From Caenorhabditis remanei (taxonomy: Eukaryota > Nematoda > Chromadorea > Rhabditida > Rhabditidae), in the NCBI RefSeq assembly GCF_010183535.1, contig NC_071331.1:10726001-10790000 (forward strand): DNA of 64,000 nucleotides. The letters are read 5' to 3'. The translations under genes were made by a program, and so were the position numbers. The notes under the pieces were generated by a model. The model did no database searches, was not told the origin of the DNA, and worked only from the letters and a program-made list of their open reading frames with translations. Below are positions 42,578-54,085 of this stretch, piece by piece; the first letter of the stretch is position 1; every line of letters starts with the position of its first letter.

Positions 42578-43942
42578 ACCGATTCAAGAAGTTCCTCAAC
42601 AAACAGCGCATCAAGAACCACTTCAACAACAGTGGTGAGGGAGTTCGTCTCTCTTCTGGACAACCTTCTTCTTCTCAACCGACCGCTGTATCTGGCGCAG
42701 CTCAGGGCGGTCAAATCGACAGAGTTGCTGCTGCTGATATCGCTGCTCAAGCTGCACTCAAACGTATGCAGAAGAATGAGCCTCAACAAGATGCCAGCAA
42801 GCGGAGAATTCAAATGATCGCGAAGAGAGAGTTGGAAGAGGAGAGACGTCAACTGGAGGGGTTGCAGATTTCCGATCAAGCGAATTCTTCGACTTCTTCT
42901 CAACCAGCCGAAGTAGAAGAAAAAGAATTCGAGCACTCTTCGTTGATATCTGGAGTATATTATACTTCGGAACTTCTCGGGGAGGATCATGTGCGATCCA
43001 AGGCTGATCTCCTTGAGGACATCAAGAATTTCCTTACCGAACAAATCAGTGACTCTGAAGATGACAATGACAAAGTTATCGCTGCAGTCTTGATGATTTA
43101 CTCGTTGAATACGACTGCTGTCAAAGAGCTCGCCATCGACACAATCTACACCGTTGTTAACAACATTCTCAGCCAGCCAACTATTCCGAAATTCCGAACG
43201 ATTCGTCTCTCCAACAAAACATACAATGAAAAAATCGCTGCAGCAGTTGGAGGACGCAAATTTATGGAAGCGATTGGATTCGTCGAGAAGAGCAACGGAG
43301 AGGAGCAATGTCTCATTTTCTCGAAACCGAATGACGATCATCTTCCAGAAGCACTTGATGCATTGAGAAATGGACAAGGTGTTCCGATAAAAGTGGCACG
43401 AAACTTGGAACTGTTCATGTTGAAGGAGGGACAAAAGCCAAAGGCGCCGGCATTGAGTGCTGACTTCTACAATTTGTCTGCTGCTGAGATCAAGGCAGAA
43501 CAAAAGAATAAGACGTTGCAAGTGGATAGAGTTAGTTTTTTTTTAATTGTGTTCAAATCAAATTCCTAATTTTCAGATGCTGACTCTTCGTACCAAGGAC
43601 ATGAAGAAGAAGGATGAGACAGTGAGCAACTATCGCTACAAATACACGCTGATTCGTATCAGATTGCCCGGAAATCTCTTGATGCAGGGAGTATTCGGCT
43701 GCTATGAGCCGTTCTCCGCTGTCCGCCAATTCGTTGCTTCCGTTCTCTCCGACTCGCTCGCTGTCTCCGAATTTACTCTTCGTGACGCCACCGGCCAATC
43801 TGTGGAGGATGAAACCACCAATTTGGCTCAACTCAGTCTCGCACCGGCCGCTCTTCTACATCTTACCTTCTCTGATAACATTACTGGACCCGAAGGAATC
43901 GTTGCTGATGAATATGTGGAGCTGATTCGTGAACTCGACTAA
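42574..43942 (+). CDS. ubxn-6: UBX domain protein 6 (p97/VCP cofactor)
   Basis: Two exons (42574-43530, 43577-43942) encode 440 aa, the length of human UBXN6. The protein recruits the AAA ATPase p97/CDC-48 to ubiquitin-dependent endolysosomal sorting and ERAD. The N-terminus MNRFKKFLNKQRIKNHF is basic. A central PUB domain (about residues 145-255, with the NKVI/NTTAVKELAI-type helices and FRTIRLSNKTYNEKI) binds the p97 tail, and the C-terminal UBX domain (about 345-425; YTLIRIRLPGNLLMQGVF, FTLRDATGQ) has the ubiquitin-like beta-grasp fold. The start ATG is nine nt after a tttctag acceptor, which fits SL trans-splicing. Confidence 0.94.
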
Positions 43943-44237
43943 TTTTAATTTCTTTCTTTTCTTTTTTGTATCATAACTTCCATTCTCTTTTCCTGGTGAT
44001 ATGGTTCATCCGCCTATTTATTTCTCTCTTTCCCGCTGGTCCTCTCTAACATTTTATGGCTAAAAATAGTGATGTCGCATACTAAAACTCGTTTCTAGTG
44101 GCTGTAACCCCTAGTTCAAAATGAAGAACTTGTACATATTTCTGTGATGAAAACCATGATTTTTACTCGCTCGTGATCGAATTTTTATTACTTTTCTTTA
44201 ACTTTTAGGAAAGAAAAGTCTATTTCTGTTCTTCCAG

Positions 44238-44708
44238 ATGTCATCACAAGAGCCCACAATATCCAATTTTCTAAACGGAAAACCGTCGATTGCACCTGTC
44301 GAACAGTCGGCTCTTCTTTCAAGGTTCGCATTGAAAAACGAAAGAAAATTTTTTTCTTTTCTTCTTAATTTTTTTTAAAGATTACGAACATTCCTTCCAC
44401 AACTGGCACAAGCCAACGAAAACATGCCCGCAGAATCTACAGCAGACGCGTTTCAAATCGAAAACGTCGAAGAGGAATCGTCAGATGACAGCTCCGACGA
44501 CGACTCGGACGCAGAAGACGTGGCAGAAGAATCTACAGAGAAAGCAGAAGTTTCGCAACGAATTGAAATCGATTTAGACGTTTTCAAAGAGAAAAACAGT
44601 ACGGTTGATGGTCGTGACGTCAGTGTTCAGAATGTCGAATCTCTTCCTGTCGCTTTTCAGTCAAAACCCGAAGAATCGCCGAAAAAACCGCTGATCGAAG
44701 AATTATGA
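44238..44708 (+). CDS. NOPCHAP1 (C12orf45)-like box C/D snoRNP chaperone
   Basis: Two exons (44238-44323, 44381-44708) give 137 aa. The block LLSRLRTFLPQLAQANENM followed by FQIENVEEE and later IEIDLDVFKEKN matches the conserved core of human NOPCHAP1, a factor linking R2TP (RUVBL1/2) to NOP58 during snoRNP assembly. The middle is acidic Ser/Asp. ATG lies directly after a ttccag acceptor, so the message is probably trans-spliced at the start codon. The gap to ubxn-6 is 295 bp, in the range of nematode operons. The match rests on recalled sequence. Confidence 0.8.
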
Positions 44709-44922
44709 TTCATTTTTAAATATTTTGTTGAAATTTGTTGTTTTGATCTACCTCTTTTGTTCTACACTTTTCTATTTTGCTTTCACTTTTTGCGCTGATG
44801 AAATATTCCAGTGGCCACATTGCATTGATTTTTCTCATTTCTCATTGGGTTTTTTGCCGATATCTCTCTTTTTTTAATAGTATTTCATATTTTTTCAAAC
44901 ATTTTCAATTGATATTTCCGCT

Positions 44923-47422
44923 ATGCAGCATCTCCTCCGAAGAATGTCAACTGCAACCACAAGTGCCGCGGAGTACGATGTGAAAGCATTGTTGACGCTG
45001 AAAGACCTCTACGGAGACCTGGCGCAGATTCCACTTCCGAGTCAAGGTCGTATCGATAAGAAGACGGGAGATGACTTGATTAAGGTGACAACGACATGGG
45101 ATAATCGGGCGATGCAGCTGAACATGCCGACTCGTCAGCAGAGAGTCAGTCTGATTGGAAGCAAGGGACCAGAAGTCACCGATCGATATCTGATGGCGTC
45201 GGTCTCGTTGCCGCTTTGCAATTATGAGTAAGAACTCGCTTTCTAGACGAAAAACTTGTTGATTTTCAGAAATCAACGGAGCACATATTCTCATTCAAAC
45301 TCTCGTGTTGCTCAACTTCTCACCACTGGCAAAGGCGACGATAGGAAGCAATACTTGAAGATTTACAATCTCGATGAGCACGTCGAGGAGCTTTGCACCG
45401 ACCTGACAACCCAGAAGAAGCATGGAATTATCCATGGCGGAGGTTGTCTTCCATTCGGTTGCCTCCATTTCTCACATGGCGAGGGTCATGTGATGTATGT
45501 TGCTGAACGGCTCGCCAAGGCTTCCCAATACTTTGATGCGGATATCGAGTGGGATAATGAGACGAAGGTGTTCGAGAGCAAAGTGGGAAAGAAGTTCGAG
45601 CTTCTGGAGTCGTGGGGAGAGCAGAATCAGGAGGTGAAGCGTCCGGTGATCTGCACAGTAGACCGGTCGAGTGGACAAGTCACTGTCTATGATCAAATCC
45701 CGTCTCATATCTCACCGTGCTACGCTAAATGGGCGCCGGAAGATTCTGGAATTGTGTTCTTCGGACTGGAAGAGGGCGACACGCCAAGACTCGGTAGAAT
45801 CTACTGCAACAATCGCAAGGGATCCGTCTATTACTACGATATCAAGTCGGGAGAATTGACAAAGATCAGCGAGGGAGACATCTCGGCGGAAGACTTGCAA
45901 TTCTCTCCCGATGGAAATACTCTTGTTTGGTTCCAGCGGGCTGCTGACGGTCCACATCAAGCAGTTCTGGAGATGGTTGCCATTGATTGGCCGATGAAGG
46001 GAACTGTTGAGAAGAGAGTTGTCGTCCCGATTGTTACCGAGAAAAGATCGGCGAATGAGTTCCAAGGGTTCAGTTTTCCACAAACAGTCGCCCGCTCGTG
46101 GTCCGCTGACTCCAAACGCCTCATTCTATCGACTGCTTGGTGCAGCAAGCTCGAGTTGATTTCAGCCAACGTCGCTAGCGGAGAGATTGAGAAGCTCAGC
46201 AATAATGGGATTTGTCTCGGATCTTGGTCACTTCTTGATGTTGTCGATGATGAGATTCTTGCTACTGTTTCAGCACCAAATCGCCCACCAAACGTGCTTC
46301 TCGGCCGACTTCCAGAGGTTGGAAAGGCTGAAGAGATGGTATGGGTAAGAATCGATGAGGCGAAAGCTATCGACTCTCGTCGTCACCTCTTCGAATTCTC
46401 GTGGGAGTTTGTGAATTTCGAACGAGATGGAGCCACTTACGAGGGTATTCTCATGATTCCAAACGAGGGAAACAACCTTCCGATGGTCGTCAATCCACAT
46501 GGAGGACCACACGGAGCATCGTGGGCTGTGTGGCCACGTCGTGATTTGACGACACTTCTCAATTCGGGATACGCTGTGCTTCAAGTGAATTTCCGTGGAT
46601 CCGTCGGGTTCGGAGACGATTTCATTCGTGCTCTTCCGGGAAATTGTGGAGATATGGATGTGAAGGATTGTCATGTAAGGAATTTACTATTAACACGACA
46701 CACCTCTTACAACCGCGCTCTACCGAAACCAAAGTAAATTGCGTGTGAAATTGAGAGACTCAGAGAAAAAGAGACATTTCTAAAGGGGAGTTCGGTGGAG
46801 CGCAGTTGTCAGAACTGTGTTGAGCTAATATATTGTAGCTGATGAATATTTTGAATTTTCAGAACGCCGTCCTCTCTGTCTTGGCAAAACAACCAAGAAT
46901 CTCCAAAGACAAGATTGTTCTTTTCGGAGGGTCTCATGGAGGATTCCTTGTTTCTCATTTGATTGGACAATATCCTGTAAGCCTTTCCCCCTGTAACTTT
47001 TCATCTCTTTACCACCATCTATTCAGGGTTTCTACAAGAGCTGCGTCGCTTTGAATCCAGTCGTCAACGTCGCCACAATGCACGACATCACCGACATTCC
47101 CGAGTGGTGTTTCTTCGAGGGAACCGGTGAAATGGCTGACTGGACGAAGACAACGACCACCGAGCAACGAGAGAAAATGTTCTTGTCGTCTCCAATGGCT
47201 CACGTTGAGAATGCAGTCACTCCATACCTTCTGCTCATCGGCGAGAAGGATCTTCGTGTCGTTCCTCACTACAGAGCATTCATCCGATCGTTGAAGGCTC
47301 GTGGTGTCCCGTGCAAAGTGCTCACCTATCCACCATCCAACCATCCACTCGACGAGGTCAATGTTGAAGCCGACTACTCCATCAACATGGTCCGCTGGTT
47401 CGAGAAGTCTCTCTCCAAGTAA
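44923..47422 (+). CDS. dpf-5: Acylaminoacyl peptidase, S9C prolyl-oligopeptidase family
   Basis: Four exons (44923-45227, 45270-46674, 46863-46976, 47027-47422) encode 739 aa, the usual length of APEH. The enzyme removes N-acylated residues from peptides in the cytosol. A beta-propeller takes up about residues 1-470; the alpha/beta hydrolase domain follows, with the oxyanion region NPHGGPHGA, nucleophile Ser in FGGSHGGF, Asp in GEKDLRV and His in SNHPLD. A second start (MSTATTS, 44944) after a possible tatgcag acceptor is as likely as the first. The second intron (46675-46862) contains a MITE-like repeat. The gene follows the NOPCHAP1-like gene by 214 bp, consistent with one operon. Confidence 0.93.
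46690..46830 (+). mobile_element. MITE-like element, family R2 (copy 1)
   Basis: About 140 bp with terminal inverted words: 'acaaccgcgctctaccgaaa' at the left and its near complement 'ttcggtggagcgcagttgt' at the right. Three more copies lie at 55338-55472, 56841-56975 (inverted) and 57726-57870. It is non-coding and lies wholly within the dpf-5 intron. Confidence 0.75.
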
Positions 47423-47662
47423 TTTCATCAGTTTGTGTATTCTTCATTCTAATTATTATTATTCACTTTTCCTTTTTCCGGTACACACATTTTCAGTCCC
47501 CCGTGTGGTATTTATTGATATGTAAATTCGCATAAAAGCGCTGTATATATCTCATTATCATTTGTTTACTATTGGTTTTCTCTCCTGGTGCCAGTACTTT
47601 CATTGATTTTTTTATTTTTGCTTTTGTTTCCTAGCATTAAAAATCCGTTTTAGAACTCTGAA

Positions 47663-50600
47663 ATGGCTGAAGCAGCCGCGCCGGAGAACCGAGAATCCTG
47701 GGATGATACGCAGATTCAGTTTGCGTTCAACACAATTCTCCACCAACACGGACAGTTTCGAGTCAATAGTGCTCGGATCGTGAGCCCGCCTGGTTATCAG
47801 CCGAAAGAAGTCTCAGTAGTCTGGGAGTCACTCGATCCGATAGAATGTCGACAATATATCAGAACACGTGGATTAGTATCGAAACGGAGAGCGTGGATGC
47901 CAATGTCATATGAGAATGACAAAAACTGGAAGTATATGACATATTTCATGTCGGACGACTGCAAATTCTGCGGTTTTGTGTCGGAATCTATTGAGATGGA
48001 TCATAAAAGAGATGTGATTCAAATCGAATCGGTGAAATATAACAAAGCAGCGTTCTGCATTTATCTTGATTCTGATTATCTTCATGGACCGGTTATAATT
48101 ACAGGTAGGGCAGAAATATGAGAGTTTTGCCGGAAAAACGGAGTAAATCAAGCGATAACTGCGATTTTCCACGCTTCAATTCAATTTTTTTAAATTTTGA
48201 GCAAAAACTGCACTGTTTTCAGGTTTTTCAGCGTTCCAGTTGGACAGAAACTCGAAAAAGCTCTTTTTTGTTGGTTTTTTTCGAAACTATAATACTATAA
48301 TTTTTGGAAAAAAAATGGGCTGAAAATCGGTTTTCTGTATCAACAAAGTTATTCTCTGACCAAAAGTCACGTTTTATGGCTCATTCGATAGAGAATTTAA
48401 TTTCACACAATTCTGATGGATGGAACCCTTTTTTCCAGACTTGCAAGATTCCGGGCCGGCCCGGCCCGGATTTGAATTTTTGAACTTTTTCCTCTACAAT
48501 TTTTTGTCGAAAAATATATTTTCTGAAAATTTTTCATATTTTTCCTCAAGTATATTTTTCAACAACCTTCGAAGCCTACAAAAAGTTGTTCTTAAGAAAT
48601 GATTTTCAAAAAAAATCGGGAAATTTTCGAAAAAAAATTTTGATTTTTTTCAGTACTGAACTACCGGGCCGACCGGGCCGGGCCCTAGAAATTTTACTTC
48701 CGGCCCGGCCCGTTGCAAGTCTGCTTTTTTCATCCATTGAGATGTCCGAAAACCTGAAAATACTGCATATTCAGTGTAAAAAATAAAAGAATTGAATTAA
48801 AACGTGAAAAAAATCGGCTTCAAGTTTCTTGCAGTTCTTTTTCGTTGTGTGGGAGACCGTGTGCCGGAAAAGCGCAATTTCTAATTGAAATGACAAAAAC
48901 TGAAACTTTTCTTTGTTCCAGGTGAAAACTGTCACTTCAAAATGTCCGGGGAGAACGGCGGTCGAAAATTGATCTATTTTGCATTTCCAAACGAAGAACA
49001 ATTAAAGACAAAGAATCGACAAGACCGTTTATTCGTTATATGTATTTATGATTTCGAGACGAAAGGTGTCACAGTGATTTCCGATGAGAATATATGTGAG
49101 GAGACGATAAATCAAATCGAGTGGACACCCGATGGCAGAGGAGTCATCTTCCATCGGAGAACTGAACTTTTCTGGTATCGATTCGGAGAACAATACGTGA
49201 ATAAGATCTATTCGAATATTCCACAACCACTTCGTATCTCTTTTTCACCTGATGATAAGCGGCTAGCCGTTTTTCTACCGACCAGCGTATTTTGTGAGAA
49301 ATCTATTCTTTTGGTGAGGTTTTGTGACCACAGATGCCCTTATAATAGAGGATTTTTCAGTTCCACTGGCCATTCGTCAAGGCGGCCGTTCAATTCCAGC
49401 ATGACGTCATCACATTAGGAAGCTATAAAGTGTGGAGTGTTCCCGATCGGCCATGGTCTCATGGTGGATCGAATTTGGTGTTCAACGCGAATTGCCAACA
49501 TCATGTGGTCGGTTTTTGGGTATTTATGACAAAAGTTTCTGTTTTTGACGTTTTCCAAGATGAGAACTTCGAAATTTCAGATAATGAATCATTTTTGTTG
49601 TAAATCAGACTTAGGATAAGATTTTGCCGATTCAAAGTATCGAAATAACAGATAACCCATAGTTGTCAAGGCCCGGGATTAGAAGAAATTCTGAAAATTC
49701 ATCAAAAATTTCAACAAAAAAATGGAAAAAAGGTCATTTTTTGAAGCCGAGCCTTCGGGCCGGGCCGGGCTTTGAAAATTTTCTACCAGGTTTTGACAAG
49801 TATGAGATAACCTAGTTGTTTTTTCTCGTACTCCAGAAAAATGCTAAATTCGGAAAATGTTTCGCATTTTTGAAATTTTTAGTAAGTTGATGATGGTCTT
49901 CTAAACTTTCCCTATCAAAAACACTGGCTAGCAGGTCCATTTTTTGAAAATGGGCGCTCTAGAAAACCTAGTCATAAAGATGAAAAATAGATTCAAAGGC
50001 TGGAGAGAACAATAATTGTTGAAACACTTCTTCTGATCAAGAGTTCTTTTGCTCTAAATCTGTTCGAAAAGTTCTGAAAAATCTATTTTCAACTTCACAG
50101 CACCGAAATCACCCTATTCTAGCTCCAAATCCATCATAAAAACCCTCAAATTTCAGATCGCTTACTCCCTCGCCATCGACACTCTTTCCATCCACAAACT
50201 CCGTTTCTGCCGTCCCTCGATCGTCGTTGATGTCAATAACGACGAGATGCTCTTCGAGACAGTCGCCGCCAATTCTCATTCCCGTCTCTGGATATCTTCT
50301 CTATCGACTGGAATCGATAAAACTGAATTCTCGGCGACACTTCTCGCTGGGAAACGGGCGGCCGATGAGCAAATGTTCAATTTCAACGTGAAACCAGTCG
50401 ACTTTGATAACGGAGAATACACGGGAATACTGTACTTGCCACCGGACAATTTGGATCCACCTGGATGCAAAATTCGATTAGTCGTCTACCCGTATGCCGG
50501 GGAACAGCCGAATCACACCCTTCTGTAAGCGATTTTTACTGAAAATTGAGTCATTATGTCTTAAATTCAACATTTTCAGCAGCGTCCACCCATTGCTATC

Positions 50601-53583
50601 GGTACTCATAAATTGGGGTCACGCTATTCTTGTAGTCAATCACCGAGAGCCATTCGTCGTACATCCTGATTCAGATCTCCCTGACTTTGCAACCTCACAA
50701 GATATCGATGATTTTCATGTAATTTTTCTGGAATTTTTGGGTTCAAATCATCAATTTTCAATATTTTCAGAATGCAGTCGTCAAAGTGTTATCCGATCAT
50801 AGGAGACTTGACGAGAGCTATGTCTGTTTGTACGGGTACATGTATGGATCGTTTGTGGCGGCGAATGTTATCAAACGGCATCCGGTAAGTGAAGATTTTG
50901 ATGCAATTCACGGTCTCCCACACTGCAAAAAGGAACTGTCAGAAAGGTGAAGCCTATTTTTTCACGTTTTAATTCAAATCTATTTTGGCACTGAAAATGC
51001 ATTGTTTTTTAGGTTTTCAGACGTCGCAATGGAGAGAAAAGTGACCCATCCATCAGTATTGTGTAAAATTAAATTATCTATCTAGCCAAAAACTTAAATT
51101 TTGGTCAGAAAATAACTTTTTTGACACAGAAAAACCGATTTTCAGAAAAATGAGATTTTTAGCAATTTCAGCCAATATTGATTTTTTTCTGGAAATTTTA
51201 ACGGTTTCAGAGCCTCTTCAAGTACATTATGTGCAATTTTCGTCTGAAACAGCTTTCTGCCAAAAAAGTTGAACACATTTTTCTGAAAATCAGTTTTTCT
51301 GTTTCAAGAAAGTCAATTTCAAACCGAAATTCTCGTTTTTTGGCTCATTCAATAGAGAATTTAATTTTACGCGATTCTGATGGATGGGACACTTTTTTCA
51401 TAGATAGCGACCTCTGAAAACCTCAAAATAAAGCATTTTCAGTGCAAAAAATGAAATAATTTAATTAAAACGTGAAAAAATAGGGTTCACGTTTTTTGCA
51501 GTTCTTCTTCCACGGTGATTTTTTCGGAACCAGCTAGTGGGTAGCGCTCAAAAAAGTTCGGCCGCAGTGGAAAATAAAATGGGCGGAGTCTGGATGCAAG
51601 CTTGGCACGCGGTTTTTGCAGCTGCGGCACTTGTTTTTTCTGCGTCTCTTTTCTCTCGTGCATGCAGAAAGAGCGCGTTTGAAACATGGAATAATTTTTT
51701 ACACTGCACGGCGCGGCGGCACAGACCTGTGGCCTAGAAAACTCCAACTCGGCCATCTCAATTATTTAATACATTACGTGACTAAGTATCTTCGATTTTC
51801 AGGCATTTTGCTATAATTTCTTCGTTTTTTTTTGTAAATAATAAAGAATACCTTTATTTAGATGAATTTTTTGCTGTAGAACTTCAAACAATTCATTCCA
51901 CCGCCGACAAAATCGACATAAGGAAATTAGCTATAGAGGGCTAGTATTTTGATTTGTAGAAGCCCAGATGAAAATCTCGTTAGTTGGAAACATTTCAAAA
52001 TGATCGATGAATATATAGTGGTGATACCGGAATATAAACCTGCTTTTACTCTTTTCCCTCCTTAAAGAGACGACTAAAACTTTCTTGAAAATGAGTGAAA
52101 AAATGACAAATTTTTATGTATCTCAAAAACGAGTAACATCAACTTTCTGAACGTTTAAGGGAAACTGTAACAGGTAATTCTCAATCTTTTAAGAAAAAAA
52201 AATTGAAACCCACCGATCGTATTTTTGAGAAACTTTTGAACATAAGTTACCGTTGGCTTAGAAATTGATATTTTTTCATGTATCTCGAAAACGAGTAACA
52301 TCATCTTTCTGAACGTTTAACAGAAGTTGAAACAAGTCATTCTCATTCTTTTGAGAAAAAAAAATCGGAGGCCACCGATCGTATTTTTGAGAAACTTTTG
52401 ACAGAAAATCGCAAATTGACTGATAAAATGACATTTTCTTACGTAGCTCAACAACAAGTAACATCATCATTCTGAACGTTTACCAGAAGATGGAACAAGT
52501 CATTCTCATTATTGTAAAAAAAAGAAATCAAAAGCCACCGATCGTTTTTTTGAGAAATTTTTAATAGAACATCGAATTTGGCTGAAACAGTGACATTTTC
52601 TAATATATCTCAAAAACGCGAAACACCATCTTTCTAAACGTTTACCAGAAGATGTAACAAGTCAATATCAATAACGTAGAAAAAAGAAATCAAAAGCCAC
52701 TGATCGTATTTTTGAGAAACTTTTGCTAGAAAATCGCATTTGGCTGATAAAAAATGATTTTTGCCCGGGATACGGTACGCAACTCTGCAAACACCAATGA
52801 CAATACCACGCAAATTTACAGACAATTTCGCTGCGTACACTGAGTACTCAACGTTCAAAAAGTTCGACCGCGAGTCGCGATTGCCAGGCCGTGACTGTAT
52901 CGAATGTCAAGTAAAGTAAATGGCCGATTAAACTATGAAACTGAGGACAGTATAGCATGAGACTTATTGTTAAAAATTCTCCATTATTTTCTTTAGGGAA
53001 ACCGAAAGACAATTTGGGGAAATTTTAAGTAAATTTTTAGAAAATTCAAGACAAAGTTGAGGGTCTAGAAATTTCAACGGAGCATTGGAGCGGGTTTGGT
53101 CGCGGCCGCCAATGTGATGGTCTAGAAATCTAACCAAGTGGTTCCGGCAAAATCACCGTGTTCTTCGCTGTGTGGGAGACCGTGTCATCTCATTTACTTT
53201 TTTTCAACTAATTTCTCGATATTCAGAACTTCTACAAATGCGCGGCGTTCGTCCATCCGATTCTCGATTATCCATACATTCCTGAAAACGAAGATGAAGA
53301 AGATGAAGAAGACCCGGAACCACTCGATATCCTCGATTCCCGAGAAATCACAATCCCCACATTCCTAGTATTGCCAAAAGACGACGATCATGAAGACTAT
53401 CAAAAGTACAGACAATTGGCGGCGAAAGGTGTTCAATGCTTTGGACATTCCGAGTTGGAAGACGAGGAATCTCATGATTACATTGTCAAAATTCTTCATT
53501 TCTTCAAATATCCGTACGATGCATTTCCTCGGCGTGTAGATGACGTGCAATCGACGGTTGACGAAGCTGCCACCAAGAACTAA
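47663..53583 (+). CDS. dpf-7: S9-family pseudopeptidase, dpf-7-like (catalytic Ser replaced)
   Basis: Seven exons (47663-48104, 48922-49313, 49361-49507, 50157-50524, 50580-50718, 50771-50884, 53227-53583) give 652 aa. Propeller blades with the S9 signature occur (QIEWTPDGRGVIFHRR, RISFSPDDKRLAVF), then a hydrolase-like domain. Where dpf-5 has LFGGSHGGF, this protein has LYGYMYGSF: the nucleophilic Ser is Met. The region of the Asp (LPKDDDHED) and a His (SHDY) are still there. It is therefore probably inactive as a peptidase and may bind or regulate a partner. It follows dpf-5 by 240 bp. Its last intron is 2.3 kb and full of repeats. The symbol is given from recalled C. elegans gene order (R11E3). 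Confidence 0.82.
48180..48870. repeat. Foldback repeat, family R3 (copy 1), carrying a nested GC-rich foldback
   Basis: The arms are complementary ('aggtttttcagcgttccag...gatggatgg' against 'catccattgagatgtccg...'). Related copies are at 50905-51515 and 54671-55330, and a terminal fragment near 53155-53190 ('gtgtgggagaccgtg'). All lie in introns. The middle of this copy is interrupted by 48437-48725. Confidence 0.6.
48437..48725. mobile_element. GC-rich foldback (copy 3), inserted into an R3 repeat
   Basis: Inverted ends 'cagacttgcaag...ccgggccgg' and 'ccggcccg...ttgcaagtctg' surround an AT-rich core. It sits between 'ggaaccctttttt' and 'tttttcatcc' of the R3 host repeat, with a T run on both sides as a possible target duplication. 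Confidence 0.65.
49665..49805. repeat. GC-rich CCGGG repeat (copy 4)
   Basis: Starts 'gttgtcaaggcccggg' and ends 'tttgacaagtatg', again inverted around an AT-rich core. It lies in the 649-bp intron 49508-50156 of the S9-like gene. Confidence 0.6.
50905..51515. repeat. Foldback repeat, family R3 (copy 2)
   Basis: Left end 'cacggtctcccacactgcaaaaaggaactg' (shown in two parts: cacggtctcccac, then actgcaaaaaggaactg) and right end 'gttttttgcagttcttcttccacgg' pair with each other. The interior words 'gcattg...aggttttcagacg' and 'cctcaaaataaagcattttc' are also inverted. Confidence 0.6.
52080..52760 (+). repeat. ~163-bp tandem repeat, about four units
   Basis: Words such as 'tatctcaaaaacgagtaaca', 'tttctgaacgttta' and 'ccaccgatcgtatttttgag' recur every 162-163 bp (anchors near 52131, 52293, 52456, 52619). 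A partial fifth unit follows. Units diverge by several percent. It lies inside the 2.3-kb last intron of the S9-like gene. Confidence 0.8.
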
Positions 53584-54085
53584 TTTTTCCTTGTTTTTTT
53601 CTTGTTTTACCGAAAGGTAAACCATGTTCATAACAGCTTTAATTCATTTATTCGATTGTGAAAGTTGCATTCAGTCTTCCCACTTTTTTGTCGTTATGTT
53701 AGTTTTTTTTATGTTTTATATAGTATTTTCGAGATCAGTTTTATTAATATCTTCTATTTCTAAATATAATAATATTCGCGAATAAAAGAGAGTATTGTTA
53801 CCCGGTTACCCTCTGCAGAGGACGGCACAGGAATCAATACGACTCGTTCTCCTGTTGTTCGATGAAGCGCGTTTGCATTACTCGGCGGGTTTATTTGAAA
53901 ATTCTTTTTTTTACTATTTATTTTGTATCACAAAGACATTTCCAATTGAAAAATGACAAAATATCTCTGAATTTTAATTGGAAAATTAAGAAAAAAAATT
54001 TCAACTCGCAAGAATCTTCATTTACGAAAATTTTTTCGCTTTATTTCCTTTTTTCCAAATTTAATAAATTAATTTTTTTCAGAAA
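53584..54085 (+). promoter_or_regulatory. Region between dpf-7-like gene and eor-1
   Basis: 502 bp of AT-rich DNA. It contains possible 3' end signals (aataaaag at 53781) and a consensus acceptor tttttttcag just before the eor-1 ATG, compatible with SL trans-splicing or a 5'-UTR intron. The spacing is larger than between the preceding genes, so eor-1 may have its own promoter. I see no gene. Confidence 0.35.

Noticed and set aside
42367..43521. 384-codon open frame on the minus strand
   Set aside because: It lies exactly opposite the ubxn-6 coding exon, is Leu/Ser/Arg-rich and matches no family; it is a shadow of ubxn-6 codon usage.
52080..52760. CRISPR-like array
   Set aside because: Units are contiguous and about 163 bp with no unique spacers; it is an ordinary tandem repeat in a eukaryotic intron.
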